64,000 nucleotides of DNA. Origin: SAR86 cluster bacterium. GTDB lineage: Bacteria > Pseudomonadota > Gammaproteobacteria > Magnimaribacterales > Magnimaribacteraceae. Under the pieces are notes generated by a model. The model was not told the origin of the DNA. It did no database searches and worked only from the letters and a program-made list of their open reading frames with translations. Location: the NCBI GenBank assembly GCA_029268615.1, contig JAQWNM010000005.1, forward strand, positions 94,437 to 158,436. Direction: 5' to 3'. Made by a program: the position numbers and the translations under genes. Shown here in pieces: positions 16,851 through 25,652 of this stretch. Positions within the stretch are counted from its first letter, which is position 1. Every line of letters starts with the position of its first letter.

Positions 16851-18011
16851 TTAACTTAAATCATAAAATGGCTTCATTAAAAGATCTTTAAAGGATGCAT
16901 CTTCTAAAATTTGAATTATTTTCTGTGATGCTCCACCTTCTCCATATGGATTATCAGTCAATTCAAGACTTTTTTGAAATGATTCAGAATAAAGATTATC
17001 TATAGCTTTAATTATAGAATTCTTGTCAGGATTACAATCAATTATACTGGATGCCCTTAATCGACCATCCTGCCTATGACCTATATTGATTGTTCCTTTA
17101 CAAAAAGAAGGAACTTCTGAAATCCCGCTTGAAGAATTTCCTACCACTCCATCTACTTGAGCTATGCATGATAAGTATCTTAAGTGCCCCAAAGAAGTGA
17201 AGGAATATGCATTATTATTTGATAATACAAAATCTTCGATCATTGAAAATAAAATACTGCTATCTGTGTCTGCATTGGGCATAGTAAAAATAAGTTGCGT
17301 ATCTTTTAAAGAAGTTAAAGATTTCATTAATTCTTTCATCTGATCTTGAGAAGAATATTCTTCAAGCGTCACAGGGTGGAAAGTAATTAAAAGATTTTTT
17401 TCTTTAAATTTTAAACCTAATGAATCCTCCAATTCTTCTTTATCCATGAGTTGAAGTCTTTTTATACTATCTACACCTAAACCTCCAACCATAAAAACTT
17501 TATCCGGTAATTCGCCAAGTTGAATTACCCTTTTCTTATATTCTTCTGCAGCAACAAAGTGAAAGTGGGATATTTTAGTAATTGAATGCCTAATTGCTTC
17601 ATCGATAGCACCTTCTGCCCTCTCACCTCCACTAATGTGAGCAATGGGTATTCTATTAAACATAGCGGCAATTGCGGAAGCAAAGATTTCAAACCTATCT
17701 CCGAGTATTAAAACTAGATCAGGTTTTAAATCTTGGTATGCACGAGAAATTTCTTTAAGAGCAATAGCAGTAGAGCTGGATAAACCTAAAGGGGTATCAG
17801 AAATTAAATTAATATCAATTTTATAATCTATTTTGAAACCATCTTTTTCAATATCTTTATATGTTAATCCAAATTTCTCTGATAAATGCATACCTGTAGC
17901 TATAATTTGGAGGTCAAATTCCTGAGATTGTTCTATTAATGATATCAAGTGAGACAAAAGACCATACTCAGCTCGAGTTCCAGTAACTACACATATTTTG
18001 CGTTTGGTCAT
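16851..18011 (-). CDS. neuC: UDP-N-acetylglucosamine 2-epimerase, hydrolysing (NeuC-like)
   Basis: The protein begins RKICVVTGTRAEYGLL and contains LVLILGDRFEIFASAIAA, HISGGERAEGAIDEAIRHSITKISH and NSSSGISEVPSF, the signatures of the NeuC/LegG branch. These enzymes make ManNAc or a diacetamido-trideoxy analogue for sialic or legionaminic acid. Length is 386 residues, as usual. It is not the WecB type, which lacks the TGTRAEYG and GGERAEG pattern. No neuB or neuA homologue is present in this window, so its pathway partners must be elsewhere. Substrate (UDP-GlcNAc or UDP-diNAcBac) is unresolved. Confidence 0.88.
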   Translation of the reverse strand: MTKRKICVVTGTRAEYGLLSHLISLIEQSQEFDLQIIATGMHLSEKFGLTYKDIEKDGFKIDYKIDINLISDTPLGLSSSTAIALKEISRAYQDLKPDLVLILGDRFEIFASAIAAMFNRIPIAHISGGERAEGAIDEAIRHSITKISHFHFVAAEEYKKRVIQLGELPDKVFMVGGLGVDSIKRLQLMDKEELEDSLGLKFKEKNLLITFHPVTLEEYSSQDQMKELMKSLTSLKDTQLIFTMPNADTDSSILFSMIEDFVLSNNNAYSFTSLGHLRYLSCIAQVDGVVGNSSSGISEVPSFCKGTINIGHRQDGRLRASSIIDCNPDKNSIIKAIDNLYSESFQKSLELTDNPYGEGGASQKIIQILEDASFKDLLMKPFYDLS

Positions 18012-18069
18012 GATTAAGAAATAATTTCCATAACTTTAATAATTAATTTCTTCTACTCTAATTTATTTT

Positions 18070-19197
18070 TTATTCTTTGTGAGGTGTTATTAAATATTTT
18101 TTTCCAGTTGCCTGTTTTGAGTAATCTAAAATACTCTCTTCATGAAGAGCTTCTTGTAAAGAAATTTCTTTGGAGTAATTACTTACAAAAGTTGTTTTTA
18201 TTTCATCAGAGACCCTTTTTCTTAAAGCCTGAAATTTCTCAGGGCCTATCTTTCCTATAAAAGGCGTCAAAAGCCAACCACCTATTCCCCAAGACATGCC
18301 ATAAGCTCTATTTAAAGTTGTTGGAGATCTATCTAACCCACCATATATGTATACCTGTTTATAAGTTGTTGAACCATAAATACTATGTTCTGCAGAATTT
18401 TTATTAGCCGCTATCTCCATAGCAGTTAAAACTTGGCCTGATAATTTTCCACCACCTATTGCGTCAAAAGCTAAAGTTGACTCAGAAGCAACTAATGCTT
18501 CTACTAGACTGGTCATAAAATCTTCATTACTAGAATTACAAACGAACTCGGCTCCTAAACTTCGTAATTTATCTTCTTGATCTGCAGTTCTCACTATATT
18601 AACTAGGGGTACTCCATCCATTTTACAAACCTTTACCAACATCTGCCCCAGATTAGACGCAGCTGCTGTATGCACTAGGCCTTTATGCCCTTCTGATTTC
18701 ATTGTTTCCACCATACCTAAAGTTGTTAGTGGATTAACAAAACAAGAGGCAGCTTCTGAGGGAGAAGTTCCCTCATTCATAATTAAGCAACTAGAAGCAG
18801 GAACGCATCTGTATTGTGAATACATCGCTCCTCCAGCGACTCCAACAACTTTGCCTATTAAATCCTTAGCATTCTCACCAGCATCCTCAATAACCCCAGC
18901 GCCCTCATTACCTACCGGTAATGACTTTCCAAGTCTTGGTTGAACCATTCTCATAAGAGGTTCAGGAATATCAATCACAGCCACAATATTTTCTTTATGG
19001 CCTTCCACTTTGAGAGAATTGACGTCAGCTGGACCTAGTAAAAGTCCTAAATCAGACGGATTAATTGGAGTAGCTTCAACTCTAATTAACACTTCATTTT
19101 CTTTGGGTGTTGGCTTTTTCTCTTCAATTAAAGATAATTTAAGTTTTCCTTCATTAGTAACTTCAGATCTAATTTGTATTGAAATTCCTTCATTCAT
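18070..19197 (-). CDS. zinc-type alcohol dehydrogenase-like MDR oxidoreductase
   Basis: This 375-residue medium-chain reductase has the GroES-like segment ATPINPSDLGLLLGP, the GNEGAGVI turn and a Rossmann region with HTAAASNLGQMLVKV. The usual alanine/glycine cofactor motif is altered (HTAAASNLG rather than GAxGxVG). Catalytic zinc ligands are not evident. ATG at 19197 has AAGGA upstream. It is followed after 58 bp by neuC and preceded by a cupin gene 23 bp away, so it may share a transcript with the cupin and SDR genes. Substrate unknown. Confidence 0.75.
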   Translation of the reverse strand: MNEGISIQIRSEVTNEGKLKLSLIEEKKPTPKENEVLIRVEATPINPSDLGLLLGPADVNSLKVEGHKENIVAVIDIPEPLMRMVQPRLGKSLPVGNEGAGVIEDAGENAKDLIGKVVGVAGGAMYSQYRCVPASSCLIMNEGTSPSEAASCFVNPLTTLGMVETMKSEGHKGLVHTAAASNLGQMLVKVCKMDGVPLVNIVRTADQEDKLRSLGAEFVCNSSNEDFMTSLVEALVASESTLAFDAIGGGKLSGQVLTAMEIAANKNSAEHSIYGSTTYKQVYIYGGLDRSPTTLNRAYGMSWGIGGWLLTPFIGKIGPEKFQALRKRVSDEIKTTFVSNYSKEISLQEALHEESILDYSKQATGKKYLITPHKE

Positions 19198-19220
19198 TTT
19201 TTTTCCTTTTTATTAAAATT

Positions 19221-19745
19221 CTATTCGTCAAAATCACTATCAATCAAGACAGCTATTAGGGTAGCTGGTTGTTTACCATTATTTCTCCATGCATGATTTG
19301 TTCCTCTCTGGACTACAACATCAAAAGGCTTAAGATCGACTTCATCTTCATCTAATATTAAAGTTATGTCCCCTTCTAGTAAAATAATATAATCAATAGT
19401 GCCAGTCTCGTGCATAGCATGATGCCTAGAAACATCCACCCTATGATGAGCAGCGCCGATTTGTTTAAATGCTTCTTCTGCTAATTCATTTAATATTTCA
19501 TCAGATATATTATCTGGAGTGGGATTAATCTGAAAATACCTAAATTTTGTACAGCTTTTATCAGGTGAAAGAACTATATCAATATCTGCCTTATCACTTT
19601 TATCCATTCTATCTGTAACTTTGCTATCTGTATTCCATATTTCAAACAAGCCTCCCACCTCTTCGCCAATAGATCTTGATGGTGGTCCATCTATTAAAAT
19701 AACAGACTTACCTTTCGAGTTATGCCCAGTTACTATTCTTCTCAT
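19221..19745 (-). CDS. cupin-domain protein
   Basis: The 174-residue protein ends in a single cupin barrel. Motif 1 is SRHHAMHETGTIDYIILLEG and motif 2 is PFDVVVQRGTNHAWRN. The N-terminal ~90 residues (VTGHNSKGKSVILIDGPP and a following acidic part) form a partner region often seen in this cupin group. The histidines could bind a metal. It sits 32 bp after an SDR and 23 bp before an MDR gene, so these three probably act on one small-molecule substrate. No specific reaction can be named. Confidence 0.75.
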   Translation of the reverse strand: MRRIVTGHNSKGKSVILIDGPPSRSIGEEVGGLFEIWNTDSKVTDRMDKSDKADIDIVLSPDKSCTKFRYFQINPTPDNISDEILNELAEEAFKQIGAAHHRVDVSRHHAMHETGTIDYIILLEGDITLILDEDEVDLKPFDVVVQRGTNHAWRNNGKQPATLIAVLIDSDFDE

Positions 19746-19777
19746 AAAATATAAAAGACTAAATTAGTAAGTTTGAT

Positions 19778-20554
19778 TTATCGAACACTAGTTTGACCTC
19801 CATCTACGGGTATTAGCTGTCCCGTAATGAAGTGAGATGCATCTGAAGCAAAAAAAACCATTACAGGACCAAGATCCTTTTCTGGATCTCCATATTTGCC
19901 CCCTATAAAAATATTTTTAAAATTTATCCATTCATTTGCAGCCTTTTGTTCTTCATTCAAAGAAGAAACTGCAGATCGAAACATTGGAGTATCAATAGCC
20001 GGCAGGATCGCATTAACCCTTACATTATCTTTTCCCCAACTTCCTGCTGCACTCCTAGTCCATGAATGCACAGCTCCTTTTGCAGCTGAATAAGCTACTG
20101 CCCCTGGTTCTGGTCTTTGCCCTGAAATAGATCCAAAGTTAATTATAGAGCCGCCACCTGATTCTTTCATATATCTATATGCTATCTGATTAGTCAACAT
20201 AGTTCCCCTAACATTGACAGCAAACATATGATCCCAATCCTCAACTTTTACTTCAGCAGGATCAGATCCGCTTTGTATTGCAGCCGGATGAGCAAGTACA
20301 TCTAGACCGCCTAAAGAATCTATTGCCTCAGCAAAAGATTCTTCTACGCTGTTTTTATCTGAAACATCTACTTTTAAAAATTTAGCTGAGCCAGGTCCTT
20401 GATTATTTGCAATTTTACAAACTGAAGATCCCATATCATCTAGAACATCCATCCCAAAAACATTTGCACCTGATTTCACATACATTTTTAAAGTCGCTTC
20501 CCCCATACCTCTTGAGGCGCCAGTTACGATAATTCGCTTACCTTCTAATTCCAA
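19778..20554 (-). CDS. short-chain dehydrogenase/reductase
   Basis: A classical SDR of 258 residues. TGASRGMGEATLK near residues 11-23 binds NAD(P), GSISGQRP and YSAAKGAVHSWTRS hold the catalytic Ser, Tyr and Lys, and the C-terminus is FITGQLIPVDGGQTS. The start is a TTG at 20554 preceded at good spacing by AAGGAGGA, a strong ribosome site, so this non-ATG start is well supported. It heads a run with the cupin and MDR genes. The substrate is unknown. Confidence 0.88.
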   Translation of the reverse strand: MELEGKRIIVTGASRGMGEATLKMYVKSGANVFGMDVLDDMGSSVCKIANNQGPGSAKFLKVDVSDKNSVEESFAEAIDSLGGLDVLAHPAAIQSGSDPAEVKVEDWDHMFAVNVRGTMLTNQIAYRYMKESGGGSIINFGSISGQRPEPGAVAYSAAKGAVHSWTRSAAGSWGKDNVRVNAILPAIDTPMFRSAVSSLNEEQKAANEWINFKNIFIGGKYGDPEKDLGPVMVFFASDASHFITGQLIPVDGGQTSVR

Positions 20555-20590
20555 TTAATCCTCCTTCTTAAAATAAATGATAAATTTAAT

Positions 20591-21286
20591 TTATAGATTA
20601 TATTGCAAAATATTATTTTCTTTCAATTTTGAAGAAAAAGCATAACTTAATGAAAAGATACTTATCACACTTATTAAAACTATAAACTTCTGCACCAAGG
20701 CGGCCTCTCTTAATGCTTGATTACTTTCCAAGGGACTGCCACTGAAAATTTGATAAAAAACATAAAAGAAGGTCGATAATAAATAAAATGAAGTTATATA
20801 TGTATATTTATTAGGGACAGAACTCCTATACAAAACAATGACATAAAATATAGAACCCGGAATTAGCAGTCTAAATGCATTAATTGCAAAGTATATATGC
20901 ATATCTCTATAAAGGTCATGAGGTGTTAATCCAATAGCAGCAAAGAATATAGTTCCTAAAAAGAAAAAAGCAGATCCTATTAAAGCTAAATTATGAGTTA
21001 AAGAATTTTCTTTAAATAATCTTGGAATAAATATAAAACTAATTCCTACTAATAAAAATAGAAACATTGCCATATTAAAAAAAAATGCTGAAATAAAATT
21101 AACCTCACCTGAATGAGATTTATAACCCCCTAAGTCACTTAAAAAGTTCAACGCTATTGAATAACCTTCTTGACTTGGATCAAGAATATTTCCTCCGGGA
21201 TAAAAATAGCTTGCTACTACAACTGAAAATATAAAAAAAATAACTACAAAACGAAGAATTTTTACTGACCAAAATTTTAATATCAT
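20591..21286 (-). CDS. DUF998-like multi-pass membrane protein
   Basis: The 231-residue protein is highly hydrophobic with about six membrane segments. The first loop has YFYPGGNILDPSQEGYSIALNFLSDLG, resembling the DUF998 family, whose role is not established. A second loop holds GLTPHDLYRDMHIYFA. The gene lies 36 bp upstream of the SDR and 9 bp after the NTF2-like gene in the same direction. It acts in the inner membrane; no reaction is proposed. Confidence 0.65.
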   Translation of the reverse strand: MILKFWSVKILRFVVIFFIFSVVVASYFYPGGNILDPSQEGYSIALNFLSDLGGYKSHSGEVNFISAFFFNMAMFLFLLVGISFIFIPRLFKENSLTHNLALIGSAFFFLGTIFFAAIGLTPHDLYRDMHIYFAINAFRLLIPGSIFYVIVLYRSSVPNKYTYITSFYLLSTFFYVFYQIFSGSPLESNQALREAALVQKFIVLISVISIFSLSYAFSSKLKENNILQYNL

Positions 21287-21295
21287 TTATAAAAA

Positions 21296-21757
21296 CTATT
21301 TAATCTGAAAAGGATCTAAGATTTCCTGAGGTTTTTTTTCTAATGAATTCTCAAAAAGACAATGCTCCACAAGAACAGTATCAAAGAAGGCATGTAACTC
21401 TATTATTTTACTATCTTTTAAAGTAAAGATTTCACAGTAAGTTTGATTATATTCTTCTCCGTTCTTAGTGGGGCCTCCTCCTTCCATAAGACCAACTACC
21501 CTGTCACCTTCAGCCGCTATAATTTTCCATTTTTTTGAGAACTTAATCTTGCTAGGAACTAATTTCTCAATTAATTTTTGACCTATCATGTTATGACAGC
21601 AAGCTTCTTTCCCATAGAGCCTTCCTGAAACAGGAGTACTACCGACCATATTGTAAATAACATTTTCGTGATGCATATCAAAGATAGTCTCAAAATCTCC
21701 ATCTGCCAGGGCTAAGTACCATTTCTCTATTAATTTCTTATTTTCTTCAATACTCAT
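21296..21757 (-). CDS. NTF2-like (SnoaL-type) protein
   Basis: A single NTF2-like fold of 153 residues. The opening helix KKLIEKWYLALADGDFETIFDMHHENVIY and the end ESKIIELHAFFDTVLVEH pattern are typical of ketosteroid-isomerase-like or SnoaL-like proteins. Many members are enzymes acting on small lipophilic molecules, others only bind them. The gene overlaps nothing and precedes the DUF998-like gene by 9 bp. Substrate unknown. Confidence 0.75.
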   Translation of the reverse strand: MSIEENKKLIEKWYLALADGDFETIFDMHHENVIYNMVGSTPVSGRLYGKEACCHNMIGQKLIEKLVPSKIKFSKKWKIIAAEGDRVVGLMEGGGPTKNGEEYNQTYCEIFTLKDSKIIELHAFFDTVLVEHCLFENSLEKKPQEILDPFQIK

Positions 21758-21820
21758 ACAACTTTAATTTACAAATAATATAAAAATACAGAAAGGTTTA
21801 GAACTCTTTAAGCGCAAGGC

Positions 21821-22345
21821 TTATTTCAATTTTGACTTTAAAGTTGAAAGAAAATCAACTCTACTCTTTTCGTCATACCAGTCAGGGAATAGACAATCTT
21901 CTTTTTTATATGGACCAGGAACTGACTCTAAATGGACTGAAAATTCTGACATTGTTAAGTCCATATGAATAATTCCAGGTGGAATGCGACAAAATAAATT
22001 TGAGGAATTTCCAAGAATTACATAATCTTTTAACTGCCCTGTCTCTTCAAATATGCAAAGTGCAATTTCTCCTTGCATAACTAAAAATGATTTTTCTATT
22101 GTAAGTTGCTTCTTTGGAGGAAAAAAATTCTCTTGGGTTTGATATATTAACATTTCATGCATTTTAGAATCAGAACTAGGGTGCATACATACTCTAGAAT
22201 TAGTTTTTCTATTCCGCCCAATTTCTATTATGTCTGAGATCAACTCATTGGAGAAAAAATTTGGTTCATTTTTAACAAAAAAGGAAGTGCTCTTTGCCTT
22301 ACTGTCCTCTCTAAGAGAATCATTGTCTAATCTTATTTGCTTCAT
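21821..22345 (-). CDS. wbuC: WbuC-family cupin fold protein
   Basis: The protein carries the WbuC pattern: SRVCMHPSSDSKMHEMLI followed by FLVMQGEIALCIFEETG and a cupin barrel end FCRIPPGIIHMDL. WbuC genes occur in O-antigen clusters, and the family's reaction is not established. The frame begins at a TTG (22354), but the ATG at 22345 gives MKQIRLDN, the more family-like start. Length from there is 174 residues. The polysaccharide block at 10-18 kb and the RmlD-like reductase next to it agree with a surface-sugar role. Confidence 0.78.
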   Translation of the reverse strand: MKQIRLDNDSLREDSKAKSTSFFVKNEPNFFSNELISDIIEIGRNRKTNSRVCMHPSSDSKMHEMLIYQTQENFFPPKKQLTIEKSFLVMQGEIALCIFEETGQLKDYVILGNSSNLFCRIPPGIIHMDLTMSEFSVHLESVPGPYKKEDCLFPDWYDEKSRVDFLSTLKSKLK

Positions 22346-22460
22346 TGAGTCCAATTAAAATTGATTGGATTAAAAATAATTATTAATTTTTTACAAACTT
22401 AAATAACTTAAGTAAAAAGTACTATACAAGAAAATAAGAAACTTTATACAAAAAAAACAA

Positions 22461-23333
22461 TTAAGATTTCTCTAAATTAATATATCGGTTTTTAATGAAA
22501 ACTTCCGTATCTGTAAAAGTAAAATTCAATGATTTAGAAATTTTTGAGGAATCCAAAGATACATCAAGAGGCCTTTTCTCAGGTAAATTAAAATCATTTA
22601 TACCGCAAAGATGAATCTCCGGTTTTATTTCTAAAGCTAGGCATAAGACCTCTAAAAGCATGTCTCTTCTAAACTTTTTTCCGCATGAAACATGATAGAG
22701 ACCGGTAATATTATTTACTATCACAAGATGAATAATTCGTATTACATCTTGAACATATACAGGTGAAAAATATTGATCATTTGCACAATATATCTTTTTA
22801 TTCTTATTTAAAGCCTTCATCCAGTTACTAAAAAGAGTGCCGTCATGTTCAGAATCACCGTAGATCTTAGCTAGTCGTAAAATACAACATTTCTCAATGC
22901 CTTTAAGGTAATTCTCTACTTCTAATTTTTGTTGTCCGTACAAGAGAATAGGATTAGCTTTATCGGTTTCTTTATAGAGTCCGCCTAGTCCATCAAAAAC
23001 AAATTCTGATGAAGTAAAAATGATAAAAATATTTTTAAAAACTAAAAAATCAATTATTTTTTTAATAGATACAATATTAATGAGGTTTGAAAGTTCGGAA
23101 TTCCTATAACAGCTGTCTGGATCAGTATCACCAACTAAGATAAGTGCATGACTGAAATCATTCCAATTTACTTCTAATTTTGATATGTCTTCTAAAGTGC
23201 TATCGAAGGATATGGAAGAGTTAACTTTATTATTGTTATAAGTTCCAAGAACTTCTCCAAATGAATACTCTTTTAAGAAAAGATTACCTAAAAAACTTGA
23301 AGCCCCTAATACTAGTATTTTTTTCTTTTCCAA
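22461..23333 (-). CDS. RmlD-like NAD(P)-dependent sugar nucleotide reductase
   Basis: This extended SDR has LVLGASSFLGN for the cofactor, FTSSEFVFDG and YGQQKLEVE with the catalytic Tyr and Lys, and VSLDSSKI near the end, which is the dTDP-4-dehydrorhamnose reductase pattern. The frame reaches a TTG at 23345, but a TTG at 23333 is better placed, with AGGA five bases upstream. Length is then 290 residues. It may reduce the 4-keto group of the dTDP-sugar made by rmlB, alone or after C-methylation. This is inference from family and distance. Confidence 0.75.
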   Translation of the reverse strand: MEKKKILVLGASSFLGNLFLKEYSFGEVLGTYNNNKVNSSISFDSTLEDISKLEVNWNDFSHALILVGDTDPDSCYRNSELSNLINIVSIKKIIDFLVFKNIFIIFTSSEFVFDGLGGLYKETDKANPILLYGQQKLEVENYLKGIEKCCILRLAKIYGDSEHDGTLFSNWMKALNKNKKIYCANDQYFSPVYVQDVIRIIHLVIVNNITGLYHVSCGKKFRRDMLLEVLCLALEIKPEIHLCGINDFNLPEKRPLDVSLDSSKISKSLNFTFTDTEVFIKNRYINLEKS

Positions 23334-23355
23334 TTTATTCCTCAATATGATTTAT

Positions 23356-24552
23356 TTAATAACTAGCTAATTCTAAAATTTCTAAAATATCTTGCTCAGA
23401 TTTAATGGGTTTAGGATTTGATAGGACGGTAGGATGTTTCAATCCATATTCTGCAATTTTTTGCCAATGCTCTTCTAAAACTCCAACTTCTCCTAAATTC
23501 TTTGGTAATTCCAAATCTGATATCAATTCAGCTACAGCTTGAGAAGCAGATAAGTCAGGTTTTCCGAGAGCTTTAGATATAAGATCTTGTTTCTCTAAAT
23601 TTTCTGATTCGTTCCATTTTAAGACCGCGGGCAATAAAACACACGATGTATAGCCATGAGGGATGGAACAGATAGATCCCAGAAGGTAACCTAGTCCATG
23701 ACTAGCTCCCATTGAAACATTCCCTAGATTCTTAGCAATCATCCATACAGCTTTTTGTGCTCTTGATCTGGACTCTAAATCATTCCTATCCTTAAAGGTT
23801 CCCCTTAAGGATGCTGCAAATTCTCCTAATGAATGAAGGGCCATAGGGTAAATTAAAGGATTAGTAGAAGATGAACAAAGCCCTTCTATAGCATGATCTA
23901 CAGACCTTATTGCTGTAGATAACCAAAGCCAGTCGGGGGTATGAAGAGTTATCTCAGGATCTAGAATTACTACTTTAGGGCATAGATCTTTACCTAAATA
24001 TCTTTCTTTAAGTTGCTTCTTGGTGTCTAAGGCGCCACCCATATTAGAATATTCTCCTCCCGAAAGAGTTGTTGGAATAGCTATTTGCCTTATTTTTGAA
24101 TTCTTATTTTGGAATTTATTAGCTATTTTCTTTAGCTCCTCCTCGGAATTGATGTTTAAAGAGTGACATAATTGCACGACTTTAACCGTATCAATTGGAG
24201 TTCCTCCGCCGATTGTTAATATAATATCAGGATTCATAGATCTAACTTCTTGAGCACATTCTATGACATTATCTATGGGTGAATGTTCAAGGCATTTGCT
24301 GAAAACCCCTACTAACTTAGACCCTAAGACATTAGATACCTTTTCAATCTCATCAGTATTTTTTTTCAAGGATGAGGAGCAGACTATAAATACTTTATTA
24401 TAATTTAATCTGCCTACTTCACTTAAAATAGCCTTGGAAGAAGATGTATCCCAAATTACCCTGTCTAAAGGTGAATAAGAATATGAGTTATTAATTTCTT
24501 GGTTCAATGGTTCCACCAAATACTGCTGAAGAAATCTCCTAAGAATAAGCAA
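23356..24552 (-). CDS. iron-containing alcohol dehydrogenase
   Basis: The protein belongs to the group III Fe-ADH family, closest in pattern to maleylacetate-reductase-like members. TIGGGTPIDTVKVV binds the nucleotide, PTTLSGGEYSN is conserved, and the metal-binding histidines appear in SVDHAIEGL, GASHGLGYLLG and IPHGYTSCVL. The first start possible in frame is TTG at 24552. The family N-terminus begins later, so a TTG or GTG near 24513-24528 may be the real start. It lies 22 bp upstream of the RmlD-like gene. It might reduce a sugar-derived or catabolic keto compound. Confidence 0.8.
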   Translation of the reverse strand: MLILRRFLQQYLVEPLNQEINNSYSYSPLDRVIWDTSSSKAILSEVGRLNYNKVFIVCSSSLKKNTDEIEKVSNVLGSKLVGVFSKCLEHSPIDNVIECAQEVRSMNPDIILTIGGGTPIDTVKVVQLCHSLNINSEEELKKIANKFQNKNSKIRQIAIPTTLSGGEYSNMGGALDTKKQLKERYLGKDLCPKVVILDPEITLHTPDWLWLSTAIRSVDHAIEGLCSSSTNPLIYPMALHSLGEFAASLRGTFKDRNDLESRSRAQKAVWMIAKNLGNVSMGASHGLGYLLGSICSIPHGYTSCVLLPAVLKWNESENLEKQDLISKALGKPDLSASQAVAELISDLELPKNLGEVGVLEEHWQKIAEYGLKHPTVLSNPKPIKSEQDILEILELASY

Positions 24553-24605
24553 ACAGATTTCATGTTAAATATTTAATTTTAAAATTTAGGTGTTAAGAAG
24601 AATTA

Positions 24606-25214
24606 TTAAGTTTCTATAGCCTTCTTAAAACTAGGGCGATCTAAAATCCTTTGAACATAATTCTTAATATTAACCATCTCATCAGGGACGCAACCTAAGT
24701 TATTGCTCATGTAACATGCATGACCTAGCATGATATCAGCTCCAGAAAAATTGCCTATCAGGTAATTCTTCCCTTCTAGAGATTTGTTTATTGGTTCTAA
24801 AGCCTTGGTTAGTAACCTTTGTGCCTGTCCAAGTACTACCTCATCTCTCCTATCTTCTGGTAGTAATATGGTCTGGACAACTATTGTATTCATTGGTGGC
24901 ATAACCATACCTTCACAATAATGAAACCATTGGAGATATTCTGGAAATTCAGAAGTTTCAACGGCTGGCTTTAAACCTCCATTTTTATGTTTTTCAAGTA
25001 TATAATCAACAATTGCTCCTGATTCCCATATTTGTATATCTCCATCATCTAAAACTGGTACTCTTCCCAAGGGATGTCTTGCGCGATGTTCATCTGATTT
25101 TAAATCTTTAGGATGAAAAGCCATTTTGTTAAGTTCATAGGGCAAATCTAACTCCTCTAAAAGCCACAATACTCTCCCAGCTCTAGAATTTGGTGCGAAA
25201 TGAAGTTTTAACAT
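24606..25214 (-). CDS. glutathione S-transferase
   Basis: A 202-residue GST with an N-terminal thioredoxin-like domain starting MLKLHFAPNSRAGRVLWLLEEL and the glutathione-site signature LGRVPVLDDGDIQIWESGAIVDYI. The helical domain has NYLIGNFSGADIMLGH. A GGAG ribosome site precedes the ATG. The position of Ser/Asn-Ser in APNSRAGR suggests a Ser-type (beta/zeta-like) active site. It is followed by other minus-strand genes but is separated from its neighbours by 47-53 bp. The substrate is unknown. Confidence 0.88.
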   Translation of the reverse strand: MLKLHFAPNSRAGRVLWLLEELDLPYELNKMAFHPKDLKSDEHRARHPLGRVPVLDDGDIQIWESGAIVDYILEKHKNGGLKPAVETSEFPEYLQWFHYCEGMVMPPMNTIVVQTILLPEDRRDEVVLGQAQRLLTKALEPINKSLEGKNYLIGNFSGADIMLGHACYMSNNLGCVPDEMVNIKNYVQRILDRPSFKKAIET

Positions 25215-25261
25215 ATCTATCTCCTTTTTATATACTTTTTGGGAACTAAAATCCTATAAAT

Positions 25262-25597
25262 TTATTTTTCAGCCTCTTCCGCTGCATTATCCATTTGTTG
25301 AGCTAAGTTATCTGGTACTTTATTATTTAAAACAACTCCATATAAAACTATTAGCAATGCGACTAGAAATAATCCATAAATTATATTCAATTTATTACTC
25401 AAATATCCCAATAAACTAGAGTAATTAAAAAATAAATGAAAAATAACAGCAAGAATTAAAATTAATCCAAATAGTTTATGCACAGGATGCATTTGTATAG
25501 TAAAAGAAGGTTTCTCTATAACAAACATCATTAAACCACTTGTAGACATAGCCACAAAAGAAACTGCGAGAGTTATAGCTGTAATTTTCCTAAGCAT
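25262..25597 (-). CDS. DUF4405-like small membrane protein
   Basis: The 111-residue protein has three hydrophobic segments near residues 4-26, 42-62 and 72-92. Conserved-looking histidines lie in MHPVHKLFG and VIFHLFFNYS. Such paired histidines in a small membrane bundle are the pattern of DUF4405, which resembles cytochrome b-like heme-binding proteins. The C-terminal tail is acidic and Ala-rich. It lies 55 bp after the sterol-desaturase-like gene on the other side and is probably a separate unit. Heme binding is inferred. Confidence 0.65.
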   Translation of the reverse strand: MLRKITAITLAVSFVAMSTSGLMMFVIEKPSFTIQMHPVHKLFGLILILAVIFHLFFNYSSLLGYLSNKLNIIYGLFLVALLIVLYGVVLNNKVPDNLAQQMDNAAEEAEK

Positions 25598-25652
25598 TTA
25601 CATATTTAAAAGTTCTATCCAAAATTGGTCAACAATAATTCTCAAAATCTAG

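Noticed and set aside
16851..18011. WecB-type UDP-GlcNAc 2-epimerase
   Set aside because: The TGTRAEYG and GGERAEG motifs place it in the hydrolysing NeuC/LegG branch.
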